Source: Neisseria subflava (GTDB lineage Bacteria > Pseudomonadota > Gammaproteobacteria > Burkholderiales > Neisseriaceae). From it: a stretch of DNA of 64,000 bases. The position numbers and the translations under genes are program-made. This document shows positions 8,321-16,698 of the stretch, piece after piece. The stretch spans positions 372,001 through 436,000 of the forward strand of contig NZ_POXP01000001.1 in NCBI RefSeq assembly GCF_003044935.1. The letters run 5' to 3'. The first letter of the stretch is position 1. The number at the start of each line of letters is the position of its first letter. The notes under the pieces were generated by a model, which saw nothing but the letters and a program-made list of their open reading frames with translations, was not told where the DNA came from and did no database searches.

Positions 8321-8980
8321 ATGCAAATACTGACTTTTGATGAAGCGGCACGCAGCCGCTTGATGGAATTGTTGGATGCCAAATCCGAAGCCCACAACAC
8401 CATGCGTTGTGATGAAGTTCAAGGTTTTATGATGGCTTTATTGAGCGGTCCGGATGCTTTGAATCCGACCAACTGGCTGCCTGAGATTTTAGGTGAAGAA
8501 TCTTTGTTTGATGCCAAAGAGCGCACTGAAATCGAGCGTTTGGTGATGGCAATGGCCGCCGATATGCGCATGAAGCTCAACGAAAAAATTCTGCCTGATT
8601 TGTGGTTTTATGAAGATGAAGCCGGCAATCCGGATTTTTACACTTGGTGTAACGCCTACCTTTACGCATTGGATATTGTGCCTACCGATTGGTTTGAAGC
8701 AGTCGATCAGGAAGAGTTTGAAGATTTGTTCTATCCGATCATGGCTTTGGGGGGCATCTACGACGAAGAGGAAAACGGCGAAGTTATTTTACATCTGAAT
8801 GAAAAAGAGTTGACCCAGCTGGAATCTGATTTGCCGCATGTCCTGCTTGATATTTACTGGTATTGGCAGTCCATCATCAATAAACCTCAAACCGTACGCC
8901 GTGAAGGCGAAAAAGTGGGGCGCAACGATCCTTGCCCTTGTGGCAGCGGTAAAAAATACAAAGCCTGTTGCGGTAAATAA
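8321..8980 (+). CDS. YecA/UPF0149 family protein with C-terminal SEC-C zinc motif
   Basis: The 219-residue protein combines an acidic, helical UPF0149 (YecA/YgfB-like) domain, about residues 1-190, with a terminal SEC-C motif, [15 protein letters not shown]. That motif is the zinc-binding element also found at the end of SecA, where it contacts SecB and ribosomes. The function of YecA proteins is not settled; a role near the ribosome or Sec pathway is inferred only from the motif. AAGGA stands about 8 bases before the ATG. The gene is followed by an inverted DUS pair. Confidence 0.88.
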   Translation: MQILTFDEAARSRLMELLDAKSEAHNTMRCDEVQGFMMALLSGPDALNPTNWLPEILGEESLFDAKERTEIERLVMAMAADMRMKLNEKILPDLWFYEDEAGNPDFYTWCNAYLYALDIVPTDWFEAVDQEEFEDLFYPIMALGGIYDEEENGEVILHLNEKELTQLESDLPHVLLDIYWYWQSIINKPQTVRREGEKVGRNDPCPCGSGKKYKACCGK

Positions 8981-8991
8981 ATAGCGAAATA

Positions 8992-9029
8992 AAAAGGCCG
9001 TCTGAATGCTTGAAATTCAGACGGCCTTT
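8992..9029. terminator. Inverted DUS-pair terminator between convergent genes
   Basis: GCCGTCTGAA (8997-9006) pairs with TTCAGACGGC (9016-9025); flanking A and T runs make it a terminator for both the yecA-like gene and the DUF456 gene. Confidence 0.8.
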
Positions 9030-9040
9030 AATGTTTTGTC

Positions 9041-9529
9041 TTAGAACAACGAGGCCAACCAAACAAACAGGATGGTCAGTGCAATGGTCAAGGCACAGCC
9101 GATTTTGGCTACTGTGCCGATGATGAAGCCGATAAACGTACCGATACCGACTTTGCCTGCCTGCCAAGTGTCTTTGCGTGCGATAAATTCGCCGATGGCC
9201 GCACCGGTCAACGGGCCGAGCAACAAGCCGGGAATGGAGAAGAATGCGCCGACGATGCCGCCGATAAATGCACCCCAAACCGCGGTTTTACTTGCGCCGG
9301 TATATTTTGCACCCAACGCACCCGCCACATAGTCCATCGCAGTACCGAATACGGCAACGATGGCCAAAAATGTCAGCGTACCCGAGCCAAACACTTGATA
9401 ATCGCCGGCATAACCCAACAGCCATGCACCACCAAACATCAAACCCAATCCGGGCAAGGCAGGATAAATAGTGCCTAAAATACCGACAACAATGGCGATC
9501 AAGCCGAGAACGATGAGAACAGCAGTCAT
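9041..9529 (-). CDS. DUF456 small membrane protein
   Basis: The 162-residue protein is almost wholly hydrophobic, with about four or five membrane segments and many Gly-Xaa-Gly and Gly-Pro turns (GTIYPALPGLGLMFGGAW, GALGAKYTGASK). This is the pattern of the DUF456 family, whose function is unknown. AAAAGGAA lies a few bases before the ATG, supporting the start. It stands alone, converging with the yecA-like gene. Confidence 0.8.
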   Translation of the reverse strand: MTAVLIVLGLIAIVVGILGTIYPALPGLGLMFGGAWLLGYAGDYQVFGSGTLTFLAIVAVFGTAMDYVAGALGAKYTGASKTAVWGAFIGGIVGAFFSIPGLLLGPLTGAAIGEFIARKDTWQAGKVGIGTFIGFIIGTVAKIGCALTIALTILFVWLASLF

Positions 9530-9672
9530 GAGGTTCCTTTTGAATTTAAGAGTGTAATAACGGCAGTATTATGGGCACGTTTTGTTATATTTTCATGAGA
9601 GATTGTGCAATAAAATGAAAAATTATCCGGAGGCGCGCTCAATTAAAATCGATGAATAAATATCTAAGCGAA

Positions 9673-10908
9673 TTATTGTGAATCACGATCCGAATGATTG
9701 AATAAATTTCTATTCAAATATAAAAGCAGGCCTACCAATACGGCCAAGTACACTGCAACCCAATACGCATCTGTATAACCAATAGACTTTGCCAGCCGTA
9801 GGGCGGCAAAACCGGCCGCGTAACTGCCGAGCAGGACGACGGAAAATTGCAGGCTGCTGTCGAGTACGGCGGTGGCGCGGTCGGATTTGTCCATCACCAA
9901 CGCCAGTATCACCGGCAGCAGCAGCGTGTAGCTCAGGCTCAGGGCGATGATTTGCGCGGGGGGCAGCCAAGAGTGGACGCGGGCGAGCGTATCGATGGCA
10001 GTCATGGACACCAAAAGCGGCAGTTGCAGCACGTAGAGTAGGAACACGAGTTTGCGGCGCGGATAATTGCGCGCAAACCAGCCCGACAGCGGCGTTACAA
10101 TCAGGCAGGCAACAGGAATACCTACCGCCAAAATCCCGCCCGTCTGCTTCGGGTTGAAGCCCAAATCTGCCAGTTTGGGCACAAAGGTTGCCGCCATAAA
10201 CGCATATGGTGCGGCAACGGCAAACAGCAAAACCAGCCACCGCCAGCCCGTTTCAGGCTGCCGCCAAAAGGAAATCAGCCGCCTCGCTAACGCCGTCAAA
10301 CCGCCTTGCGCCGTCGGGCTGTCCGACTCGCGGTAGTACAAGAGTTGCAGCAGCATCAGCAAGCTGAACGCCAGCATAAAGCCGGCCGCCGCCGTCTGTC
10401 CGTATTCCTGATACAGCCACAATACCAGCGCACCGCCGATCATCTTGCCACCGCGCGCCGCCATCGTCTGAATCACGCCGCCGAAACCGCGTTCGCGGTG
10501 CGGCAGGACGATGCACGACAAACCCAGCATCGCGCAGCCGTACACCGCCGACATCGCCGAGAGCAGTACGCAGCAGGTCAAAAGCAGCGCGAAGTTCTGC
10601 GTTATGTCGGTACAGGCCATCAGCCCGAACACTGCCGAAAGCCCCAGCGTCGCCGCCAGCAGCCAGCTGCGAAACCGCCCGAACCGCCCCGCCGGCCGCC
10701 GCTCCATCAGTGCGGCAAACAATACCTTCGCTGCTTCGATACTGCCGATTAAATGAATCCAGCTCAGTTGGTTCAGGCTGTAACCGTGATTTTTCAAAAT
10801 AGCGACCAGCGCGACCAGATAAAAACCGGTTAGCGTGAATTTGTAAGTGCTGCCGCCGATAAGCAGCAGCCAGTCGCGTGAGTTTGGAGAAGTCTGATTG
10901 TCGGACAT
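9673..10908 (-). CDS. MFS transporter, RhtX/FptX siderophore-transporter type
   Basis: The 411-residue protein is a 12-helix major facilitator. The N-terminal GGSTYKFTLTGFYLVA segment and overall length resemble the RhtX/FptX group, single-protein inner-membrane permeases that import ferric siderophores such as rhizobactin and pyochelin. The ATG at 10908 is preferred; a TTG start 13 codons upstream lacks a ribosome site. It is the last gene of a minus-strand set, after the TonB receptor and a small unknown protein, which supports an iron-siderophore role. AmpG-like muropeptide transport is a less likely alternative. The DNA is more GC-rich than the flanks. Confidence 0.75.
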   Translation of the reverse strand: MSDNQTSPNSRDWLLLIGGSTYKFTLTGFYLVALVAILKNHGYSLNQLSWIHLIGSIEAAKVLFAALMERRPAGRFGRFRSWLLAATLGLSAVFGLMACTDITQNFALLLTCCVLLSAMSAVYGCAMLGLSCIVLPHRERGFGGVIQTMAARGGKMIGGALVLWLYQEYGQTAAAGFMLAFSLLMLLQLLYYRESDSPTAQGGLTALARRLISFWRQPETGWRWLVLLFAVAAPYAFMAATFVPKLADLGFNPKQTGGILAVGIPVACLIVTPLSGWFARNYPRRKLVFLLYVLQLPLLVSMTAIDTLARVHSWLPPAQIIALSLSYTLLLPVILALVMDKSDRATAVLDSSLQFSVVLLGSYAAGFAALRLAKSIGYTDAYWVAVYLAVLVGLLLYLNRNLFNHSDRDSQ

Positions 10909-10948
10909 CACATGATTCTTTTGAAGATGAGGCAAATAAAGGGACAAG

Positions 10949-11017
10949 GCCGTCTGAACATATTGGGTGGCAATACTTGATTTGTATTTAAATAGGTTTA
11001 GTATCTTTTCAGACGGC
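10949..11017 (-). terminator. DUS inverted pair between the small protein and the MFS gene
   Basis: GCCGTCTGAA (10949-10958) and TTCAGACGGC (11008-11017) flank a 49-base loop. The second copy overlaps the stop codon of the preceding gene, so it may terminate or attenuate read-through into the transporter. Confidence 0.45.
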
Positions 11018-11407
11018 CTTCAATGCTTCTTCTGCGCGAAACAGGGCGGTTGTTTCATCTGCTTCGACGATGTAGTTCACGCCCAGCGCGGGGCCGAGTT
11101 TGGACGATTGTTCGCGGAAGAACGCCAGCTGCGCCACGTTGGGTTCGATAAGGAGCATGGCGGCGCAGCGTTCGGACAGTTGCGGCCGATGTGCCTTTAT
11201 CCATTCGATGTAGGTTTTGCGATCGGCAATGCGCTGTTCATCGCTCACCTGCCGCCGCATCGGGGTGCAGACGGTGGCGAAGCGGCAGTTTTGGCTTAAC
11301 AGGGTTTCGAATTCGGCCAGCCAGTCGGCGAAGTCGGCGACGTGGGTCAGGTCGGTCAGGTAGATGGTGCCTTCGGGCAGGGTTTTGGCGGGGGTGAAGT
11401 AGTGCAT
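11009..11407 (-). CDS. Unknown 132-residue protein of the siderophore cassette
   Basis: No family is recognised. The soluble protein has no signal peptide or membrane segment. It contains an acidic helix (DLTHVADFADWLAEFETLL), one pair of Cys residues around position 41-47 and a Trp-rich middle. It lies between the TonB receptor (97 bases upstream) and the MFS transporter (100 bases downstream), all on the minus strand, so it probably serves the same uptake system, perhaps in ferric-siderophore handling; that is inference. Its last codons and stop (Ala-Val-stop) come from a DUS. Confidence 0.7.
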   Translation of the reverse strand: MHYFTPAKTLPEGTIYLTDLTHVADFADWLAEFETLLSQNCRFATVCTPMRRQVSDEQRIADRKTYIEWIKAHRPQLSERCAAMLLIEPNVAQLAFFREQSSKLGPALGVNYIVEADETTALFRAEEALKAV

Positions 11408-11503
11408 GGGATTCCTTTGGGTGTTTTGGAGGAATAAACGGTAGGTCGGGCATAAATGTCCAACCTATGTTTTTTCAGACGGCCTCCATCATTTCAGCTT
11501 CAT

Positions 11504-13549
11504 TTAAAACTTCCATTCCGCGCTCACGCCTACGCTTCTGGGGCGTTGGTAGAGCGCGTCTTGGCGGTCGGCGCTGGAAATGAATATGGGTTGGCGGCGG
11601 TTGAACACGTTGTCGGCGTAGAGCGAGACGCGGCCTTGTTTGAAGTTGTAGGCGGTGTAGAGGTTGACTTGGTTGTATGCGCTGATTTTGCCTGATTCGG
11701 CATTGTCGGCAGCGGAGTAGTAGCCGCCGTAGAAGCGCACGTCGCCGCCGGCTTCCCAGCCTTTGTCGTTCAGGTATTTCACGCCGATGTTGGCGGTGTA
11801 TTTGGGCGCGCGGCCGAGTTTGTTGCCTTCGATGCCGCTGTCGGGATAGCTTTTGATTTTGGTGTTGAGCAGTCCCAGTCCGGTGGTGAGTTTCAGGCTG
11901 TCGGTCGCCTGCCAGTCGGCGGCGAGTTCCGCGCCGTAGGTATGAACTTTTTTGGCGTTGCGGATGACGACGGAGTTGGTGCCAAGATAGAAGGGGAGCT
12001 GCATGTCGCGGTAGTGGTTCAGAAACAGGTTGCCGGAGAGTTGCAGGCGGCGGTCTGCGCTGCGCCAGCGGGTGTACCACTCGTAGTTGTTCACATATTC
12101 GGGTTCATAAGTGTAGGTTACGACGGGGCGGCCGAAGGTGATGCCCGCGCCGCCGGGGTTGTAGCCGCGCGCGGCTTTGATGCCGCTGACCCATTGGTCA
12201 GTGGGTTTGAAGGCGATATCGATTTTGGGCAGGAACACGGTCTGGCCTTTGTCTAAATCAAGGTGCAGTGCGCCGCTACCGCCGCTTCGTTTGTGCGTTT
12301 CTTTTTCAATGCGGGCGGCGGCCGTGATGTCCCATTTTTCGCTGGGGCTGTATGTGGTTTCGGCAAACAGGGCGCGCACGCTGTTGCGGTCGTCAAAGGT
12401 ATTGCGGCCGCCGACGCTGCGGATATCCACCCATTCGTCTTGTTTGCTGCGGAAGTAGTGCAGCCCGGCAAGGCCTTTCAGACGGCCTTTGTTTGAAAAA
12501 TGCAATACCGGCTCCCATTGCAGTTCGCGGCCTTTGAGTTCGGCGGGTACGCCTTGCGGGCTGACGGTCATCGGCAGGTGCAGCCGCTCGTTGTGGTAGC
12601 GGCCGTAAACCAGTTTGTTTTCCAGTTTTAGATAGTCGTTAAGCTGCCACGATACGTCCCAGATGCCTGATGTCGAGCCGGTTACGAACACGGGTTTTTC
12701 TTTTAAAAAACGGCGGCTGGCGGTGTTGCCCATGATTTCGTTTTGCGGAGCGCACGAACGGATATGGTTCAGTGTCAGGCGGCTGTAAAAATCGGGATGG
12801 TTTTCGGGCGTGAGCAGGAGTTTGAAGCGCACGTTGTTGTTTTCCACGCGGCGCGGGTTGCCGGTCGGCTCATAGGACACGAACGGCTCATAGCTTTCGC
12901 GCTGCTGCCGTTCCGCGCTCAAGCGGAAGGCAAGGTTGTTTTTCACAATCGGACCGGACACTACGCCGGCGATGTTGCGCGTTTTCTGGTTGCCCAAACC
13001 CAAGCGCAGCGCGCCTTCCCATTCGTCGGTCGGGTCTTTGGATCGCATCACCACCGCGCCCGCCACCGCGTTCTGCCCGCGCACATGGCTTTGCGGCCCG
13101 CGCAAGACTTCCACTTGCTGCATATCCCACAGCGACTGCGTGCCGAAGGCGTATTCATTGTAAGTGGCGGAGCGGCCGTCTATGGACAGGTTCAGGCGCG
13201 GCCGCGTGCCCGCAAAAAACGCCACCGCGCCGACGGCGGGGCCGGAGCCGTCCACGCCGCGCACGGTCGGTAAATCGTTACCGCTGCCCAAGTCCACCGT
13301 GTTCACGGTCTGTTTGAGTAGGTCGGTTGCGGAAAGATTGTGGCCGCTGCGGTCGATATTCGGCGTGGTGAAAACGCGGTTGGACGTGGCAGTTTCAAAG
13401 CCGCTGCGGTTGGTGCGTTCGCCGGTGACGACGACTTCTTCCAACTGCACTTGTTCCGCATCTTGTACCGCATCGGCGGCATAAATCCATTCGGAGGCGA
13501 AAGCGGCGGCAATCAATAGGGGGAGGCGGCGGAGGGTGTGTTTCTGCAT
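11504..13549 (-). CDS. TonB-dependent siderophore receptor
   Basis: This is a 681-residue outer-membrane receptor for active import of a ferric chelate. A signal peptide of about 24 residues is followed by a TonB-box-like stretch (EEVVVTGER, residues 36-44). Then come the plug domain with LPTVRGVDGSGP, IDGRSATYNEY and VEVLRGPQS, and a 22-strand-type barrel ending in Trp-Lys-Phe, the outer-membrane terminal aromatic. It heads a minus-strand set with a small unknown gene and an RhtX/FptX-like transporter; a TetR regulator is divergent. No siderophore synthesis genes are present, suggesting use of foreign siderophores. A DUS lies inside the coding sequence at 12477-12486. Confidence 0.92.
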   Translation of the reverse strand: MQKHTLRRLPLLIAAAFASEWIYAADAVQDAEQVQLEEVVVTGERTNRSGFETATSNRVFTTPNIDRSGHNLSATDLLKQTVNTVDLGSGNDLPTVRGVDGSGPAVGAVAFFAGTRPRLNLSIDGRSATYNEYAFGTQSLWDMQQVEVLRGPQSHVRGQNAVAGAVVMRSKDPTDEWEGALRLGLGNQKTRNIAGVVSGPIVKNNLAFRLSAERQQRESYEPFVSYEPTGNPRRVENNNVRFKLLLTPENHPDFYSRLTLNHIRSCAPQNEIMGNTASRRFLKEKPVFVTGSTSGIWDVSWQLNDYLKLENKLVYGRYHNERLHLPMTVSPQGVPAELKGRELQWEPVLHFSNKGRLKGLAGLHYFRSKQDEWVDIRSVGGRNTFDDRNSVRALFAETTYSPSEKWDITAAARIEKETHKRSGGSGALHLDLDKGQTVFLPKIDIAFKPTDQWVSGIKAARGYNPGGAGITFGRPVVTYTYEPEYVNNYEWYTRWRSADRRLQLSGNLFLNHYRDMQLPFYLGTNSVVIRNAKKVHTYGAELAADWQATDSLKLTTGLGLLNTKIKSYPDSGIEGNKLGRAPKYTANIGVKYLNDKGWEAGGDVRFYGGYYSAADNAESGKISAYNQVNLYTAYNFKQGRVSLYADNVFNRRQPIFISSADRQDALYQRPRSVGVSAEWKF

Positions 13550-13945
13550 TTCCTTATCCTTTCAGACGGCATACGACGGGGTGGATTGAACATCAGGTAA
13601 TCCAATTGCTCCGTCAGTATGCAAATATTTGTGTTTACACATTTACATAAAATAAACTATTAATGTAAAGTATAAGAAATAAGAAACAGGAATGCAAGTG
13701 TTTATCATTCACTTTACTTCCCTCTTATCTTGTGAATCGACCAAAAAAAATCCCTCTCCTATTTTGGGGAGAAGGTTGGAGGAGGCAGATTCTGTAATCT
13801 TCATGAATTTGGCCTGCTAAGCATCCGATAGCCCTCATTCGTAGGGCGGAGCGGAGGGATAAGGAAAGAGGTCGTCTGAAAGCCGCCATATTGCCATTGC
13901 CGCCGTGGGGAAATATGATAAGCATCCGACTTGCGGATAACTTTA
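13550..13945. promoter_or_regulatory. Divergent control region between TonB receptor and TetR regulator
   Basis: This stretch of about 400 bases carries no gene. TTTACAT at 13642-13648 and ATGTAAA at 13663-13669 form a spaced inverted repeat in an AT-rich stretch, a candidate operator for the TetR protein. A Fur-like sequence (near 13703, GTTTATCATTCAC) is possible but weak. From 13740 the DNA becomes GC-richer with a degraded look. It ends with a variant uptake sequence, AGGTCGTCTGAA, at 13869-13880. Confidence 0.4.
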
Positions 13946-13987
13946 ATGAAAAACCTTTATGAACAAAATCAAAATCTTCTTATCGTC

Positions 13988-14566
13988 ATGACTGCCAGCA
14001 AACAACAAACCATCGCCGACACCGCCCGCCGCCTGTTCCGCGAACACGGTTTTTCCGCCGTATCCGTGGGCGGAATCTGCACCGAGGCCGCCGTCAGCCG
14101 CGTCACTTTTTACAAATATTACAGCGGTAAAAACGCACTCTTGCAGGCAATCGTTACCGAGCAGAAAAACTACGTCCGTGCCGAATTTGAAAATCTGCTT
14201 AAACGGCAATGCAGCTTGCGCGAAGCTGCCGAGGCTGTGTTTTCCCTGCAAAAACAATCATTTGAAGAGCTTTATTCCGCCGTTTTCCTGCGCGACATCG
14301 AAGAGAATACCGATTTAGAGCTGGAGCGGTTTTTCCACGAATTGAACGAAGAAAAATACGCCTTTATGCGCGGTTTCTTCCACACCCTGCAACAACGCCG
14401 CCTGATTCAGCCCGATTTGCCGGTGGAACTCATCGACCTGTTCATCCGTCAGGCGGATATATTGATGCGCCATCCTCAACTGACCGCGCTTTATGCCGCC
14501 GCGCCGCAAAAGCTGCCGCAAGACGTATTGGGATTGTTGCTGCACGGTTTGTCAGGGAAAGAATAG
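13988..14566 (+). CDS. TetR/AcrR-family transcriptional regulator
   Basis: The protein has about 192 residues. The N-terminal helix-turn-helix (about residues 5-50: IADTARRLFREHGFSAVSV, then SRVTFYKYY) is typical of TetR repressors. The C-terminal ligand domain is unlike any group I can name. In-frame starts at 13931 (TTG) and 13946 (ATG) would add 14-19 residues; ATG 13988 puts the HTH at the usual distance, but no start has a strong ribosome site. Divergent orientation to the TonB receptor suggests it controls that cassette in response to a small molecule, which is inference from position. Confidence 0.85.
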   Translation: MTASKQQTIADTARRLFREHGFSAVSVGGICTEAAVSRVTFYKYYSGKNALLQAIVTEQKNYVRAEFENLLKRQCSLREAAEAVFSLQKQSFEELYSAVFLRDIEENTDLELERFFHELNEEKYAFMRGFFHTLQQRRLIQPDLPVELIDLFIRQADILMRHPQLTALYAAAPQKLPQDVLGLLLHGLSGKE

Positions 14567-14600
14567 ATAAAAAAGAATAGAAAAATTTTAAATATGAATA

Positions 14601-14644
14601 TTCAGACGGCCTTTCGGTAAATAGCTACCGAAAGGCCGTCTGAA
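14601..14644. terminator. Extended inverted-DUS terminator between tetR and ttcA
   Basis: A perfect 19-bp stem (14601-14619 with 14626-14644) built from two DUS plus CTTTCGGTA and its complement, with a 6-base loop. It serves two convergent genes. Confidence 0.85.
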
Positions 14645-14656
14645 AATTAAATGGAA

Positions 14657-15616
14657 TTATAAACCGCAGGTTTTAGGTTTGTTTGCCAGAATATTGATGA
14701 CTTTGCGTTCGGCTTTTTGCGGCTCGATTTTGATTTCGCTTTCGTCTTCTTCGCTACCGTCGGAGAAACGTTCCGGCATTTTTTCGCTGTCAAACGCTAA
14801 GTCGCCACCATGTTTCAGGCTCTGACCGCGTTCCAAGCCGACAAAGTCAAAGAGTTCGGTATCGGCCAAATGCGATGGAACAACGTTTTGCAGGGCGGAG
14901 AACATCGATTCGATACGGCCGGGGAAGCGTTTGTCCCAATCGCGCAGCATGTCGCCGATGACTTGGCGTTGCAGGTTGGGCTGAGAGCCACAGAGGTTGC
15001 ATGGAATAATTGGGAATTGCTTCAGCTCGGCGTATTTGATCAAGTCCTTCTCTTTGACATACGCCAGAGGACGGATGACAATGTGTTCGCCATTGTCGCT
15101 CACTAGCTTGGGCGGCATGGCTTTGAGTTTGCCGCCGTAAAACATATTCAGGAACATGGTAGCGAGGATGTCGTCGCGGTGGTGTCCCAAGGCGATTTTG
15201 GTGCAGCCCAATTCTTTTGCGGTGCGGTAGAGGATGCCGCGGCGCAGGCGGCTGCACAGCGAACAAGTCGTTTTGCCTTCGTCCAATACGCGTTTAACGG
15301 TGGAGTAGGTGTCTTCTTCAACGATTTTGTAGGGAACGCCGATGCTTTCGAGATAGGTCGGCAATACTTCTTCAGGGAAGCCCGGCTGTTTTTGGTCGAG
15401 ATTGACGGCGACCAGTTCAAAATCAATCGGCGCACTGGCTTGAAGCTGGCGCAGAATGTCTAAAAGGGCGTAGCTGTCTTTGCCGCCGGAAAGGCAGACC
15501 ATGATTTTGTCGCCCGGTTCGATCATGTTGAAATCGTTAATGGCATCGCCGACGGCGTGGCGCAGGCGTTTGCTGAGTTTGTTGTTTTCTAATTCTTGCT
15601 TGGTTTTTTTGGACAT
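14657..15616 (-). CDS. ttcA: tRNA 2-thiocytidine(32) synthetase TtcA
   Basis: TtcA is an iron-sulfur PP-loop enzyme that thiolates C32 of certain tRNAs. The 319-residue protein has the PP-loop [11 protein letters not shown] near residues 44-54, the [10 protein letters not shown] motif and the later CNLCGSQ motif, which supply the cluster cysteines. ATG 15616 (MSKKTKQE) is preferred over the upstream TTG-type extension because it matches the family start. The C-terminal tail (about 30 residues, acidic then basic) is longer than the core domain. DUS pairs lie on both sides. Confidence 0.95.
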   Translation of the reverse strand: MSKKTKQELENNKLSKRLRHAVGDAINDFNMIEPGDKIMVCLSGGKDSYALLDILRQLQASAPIDFELVAVNLDQKQPGFPEEVLPTYLESIGVPYKIVEEDTYSTVKRVLDEGKTTCSLCSRLRRGILYRTAKELGCTKIALGHHRDDILATMFLNMFYGGKLKAMPPKLVSDNGEHIVIRPLAYVKEKDLIKYAELKQFPIIPCNLCGSQPNLQRQVIGDMLRDWDKRFPGRIESMFSALQNVVPSHLADTELFDFVGLERGQSLKHGGDLAFDSEKMPERFSDGSEEDESEIKIEPQKAERKVINILANKPKTCGL

Positions 15617-15678
15617 GGCTGTTTGTGCTTTGAAATAATAGAAAAATTTAAGGGCGGTATTGTACCGCAAAAGAATAA

Positions 15679-15732
15679 AGGCCGTCTGAAAAACTGCGCT
15701 TACTTGGTTGAAGCTGCGTTTTCAGACGGCCT
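15679..15732 (-). terminator. DUS inverted pair after the RidA gene
   Basis: GCCGTCTGAA (15681-15690) and TTCAGACGGC (15721-15730) with additional inner pairing lie just after the RidA stop and upstream of ttcA. Confidence 0.7.
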
Positions 15733-15744
15733 GAGGATTGTGTT

Positions 15745-16098
15745 TTATTTGATTTGAAGGGCGGTGATTTTGATTTCAACCTTCCAGTCGGGCGAAGCCA
15801 GTTTCGCTTCCACGCAGGCGCGGGCCGGAGCGCGTTCAGGGGCTGTCCATGCATCCCAGGCTTCGTTCATGGCGGCGTAGTCGTTCATATCGGGCAGATA
15901 GATGGTGGCTTCTAAAATATGGGCTTTATCGGATTGGCATTGCGCGAGCCACGAATCGATTTGCGCCAAAACATTTTCAGTCTGCGCTTTGGCATCGGCT
16001 TCAGGATTTTCCGGAACCATGCCGGAGAGGAAAACCAAGCCGTTGGCTACGACGGCTTCTGAATAGCGTTTGCTTGCACCAAGATAGCGGATGTCCAT
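15745..16098 (-). CDS. RidA-family protein (YjgF/YER057c/UK114)
   Basis: The 117-residue protein belongs to the RidA superfamily of trimeric enamine/imine deaminases that clear reactive 2-aminoacrylate and related intermediates. The motifs GLVFLSGMVPEN near residue 20, and the C-terminal RAPARACVEAKLASPDWKVEI with the Arg and Glu of the active site, fit. The start at 16098 has a good AGGAGA ribosome site 4-9 bases upstream; the longer frame to 16194 has none. It belongs to a side branch rather than classical RidA, so the exact substrate is uncertain. Confidence 0.87.
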   Translation of the reverse strand: MDIRYLGASKRYSEAVVANGLVFLSGMVPENPEADAKAQTENVLAQIDSWLAQCQSDKAHILEATIYLPDMNDYAAMNEAWDAWTAPERAPARACVEAKLASPDWKVEIKITALQIK

Positions 16099-16197
16099 GT
16101 TGTCTCCTGATTTCAAAAAGAAGGTATGGTAACATTGCGACTGTTTACGTTCCACATTTAAGAGGGGCCGTCTGAAAAGGATGGCAGAAAACAACCC

Positions 16198-16683
16198 ATG
16201 AGTAAAGCAGAATATCCGGTTACGCAGGCAGTGCGCTTTTTACGCAGTAAGAAAATCGATTTTGTCCCTTATGTTTATGCGTATGAAGAACATGGCGGTA
16301 CAGCGCGTTTTGCCGAATGTACGGGCAAGCCCGAGCATCAAGTCATCAAAACGATTGTCTTGCAGGATGAGCATAAAAAAGGCTTGGTTGTTTTAATGCA
16401 TGGCGACAAACATATTTCCACCCGCAATCTGGCGCGCGAACTGGGCTTGAAACACATCGAGCCGGCAACGGCGGATCAGGCAGCGAAATGGACAGGATAT
16501 TTGGTCGGTGGGACGTCTCCGTTCGGTATGAAAACCGCGTTGCCGGTTTATGTGGAAGAAAGCATTTGGGTTTTAGACGAGATTTTTATCAATGGCGGAA
16601 AACGTGGGTTTATCGTAGGCATGAAGCCTGAAAACCTGCGGACGCTTAATCCGCAAGATGTTCATGTTGCAGTGGACGCGTAA
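16198..16683 (+). CDS. ybaK: Cys-tRNA(Pro) deacylase YbaK
   Basis: YbaK edits tRNA(Pro) mischarged with cysteine, acting after prolyl-tRNA synthetase. The 161-residue protein is a single YbaK/EbsC editing domain with the conserved Lys in IKTIVLQD (about residue 53) and the GGTSPFGMKTALPVYV segment (residues 103-118). The length is normal. It begins a plus-strand cluster with the J-domain-like and EamA genes, 15 and 3 bases apart, so these may be cotranscribed. Confidence 0.93.
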   Translation: MSKAEYPVTQAVRFLRSKKIDFVPYVYAYEEHGGTARFAECTGKPEHQVIKTIVLQDEHKKGLVVLMHGDKHISTRNLARELGLKHIEPATADQAAKWTGYLVGGTSPFGMKTALPVYVEESIWVLDEIFINGGKRGFIVGMKPENLRTLNPQDVHVAVDA

Positions 16684-16698
16684 AGGAGGGGAATATAG

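Noticed and set aside
13700-13715. Fur box before the TonB receptor
   Set aside because: Only a partial match to the 19-base consensus; not enough to call a site.
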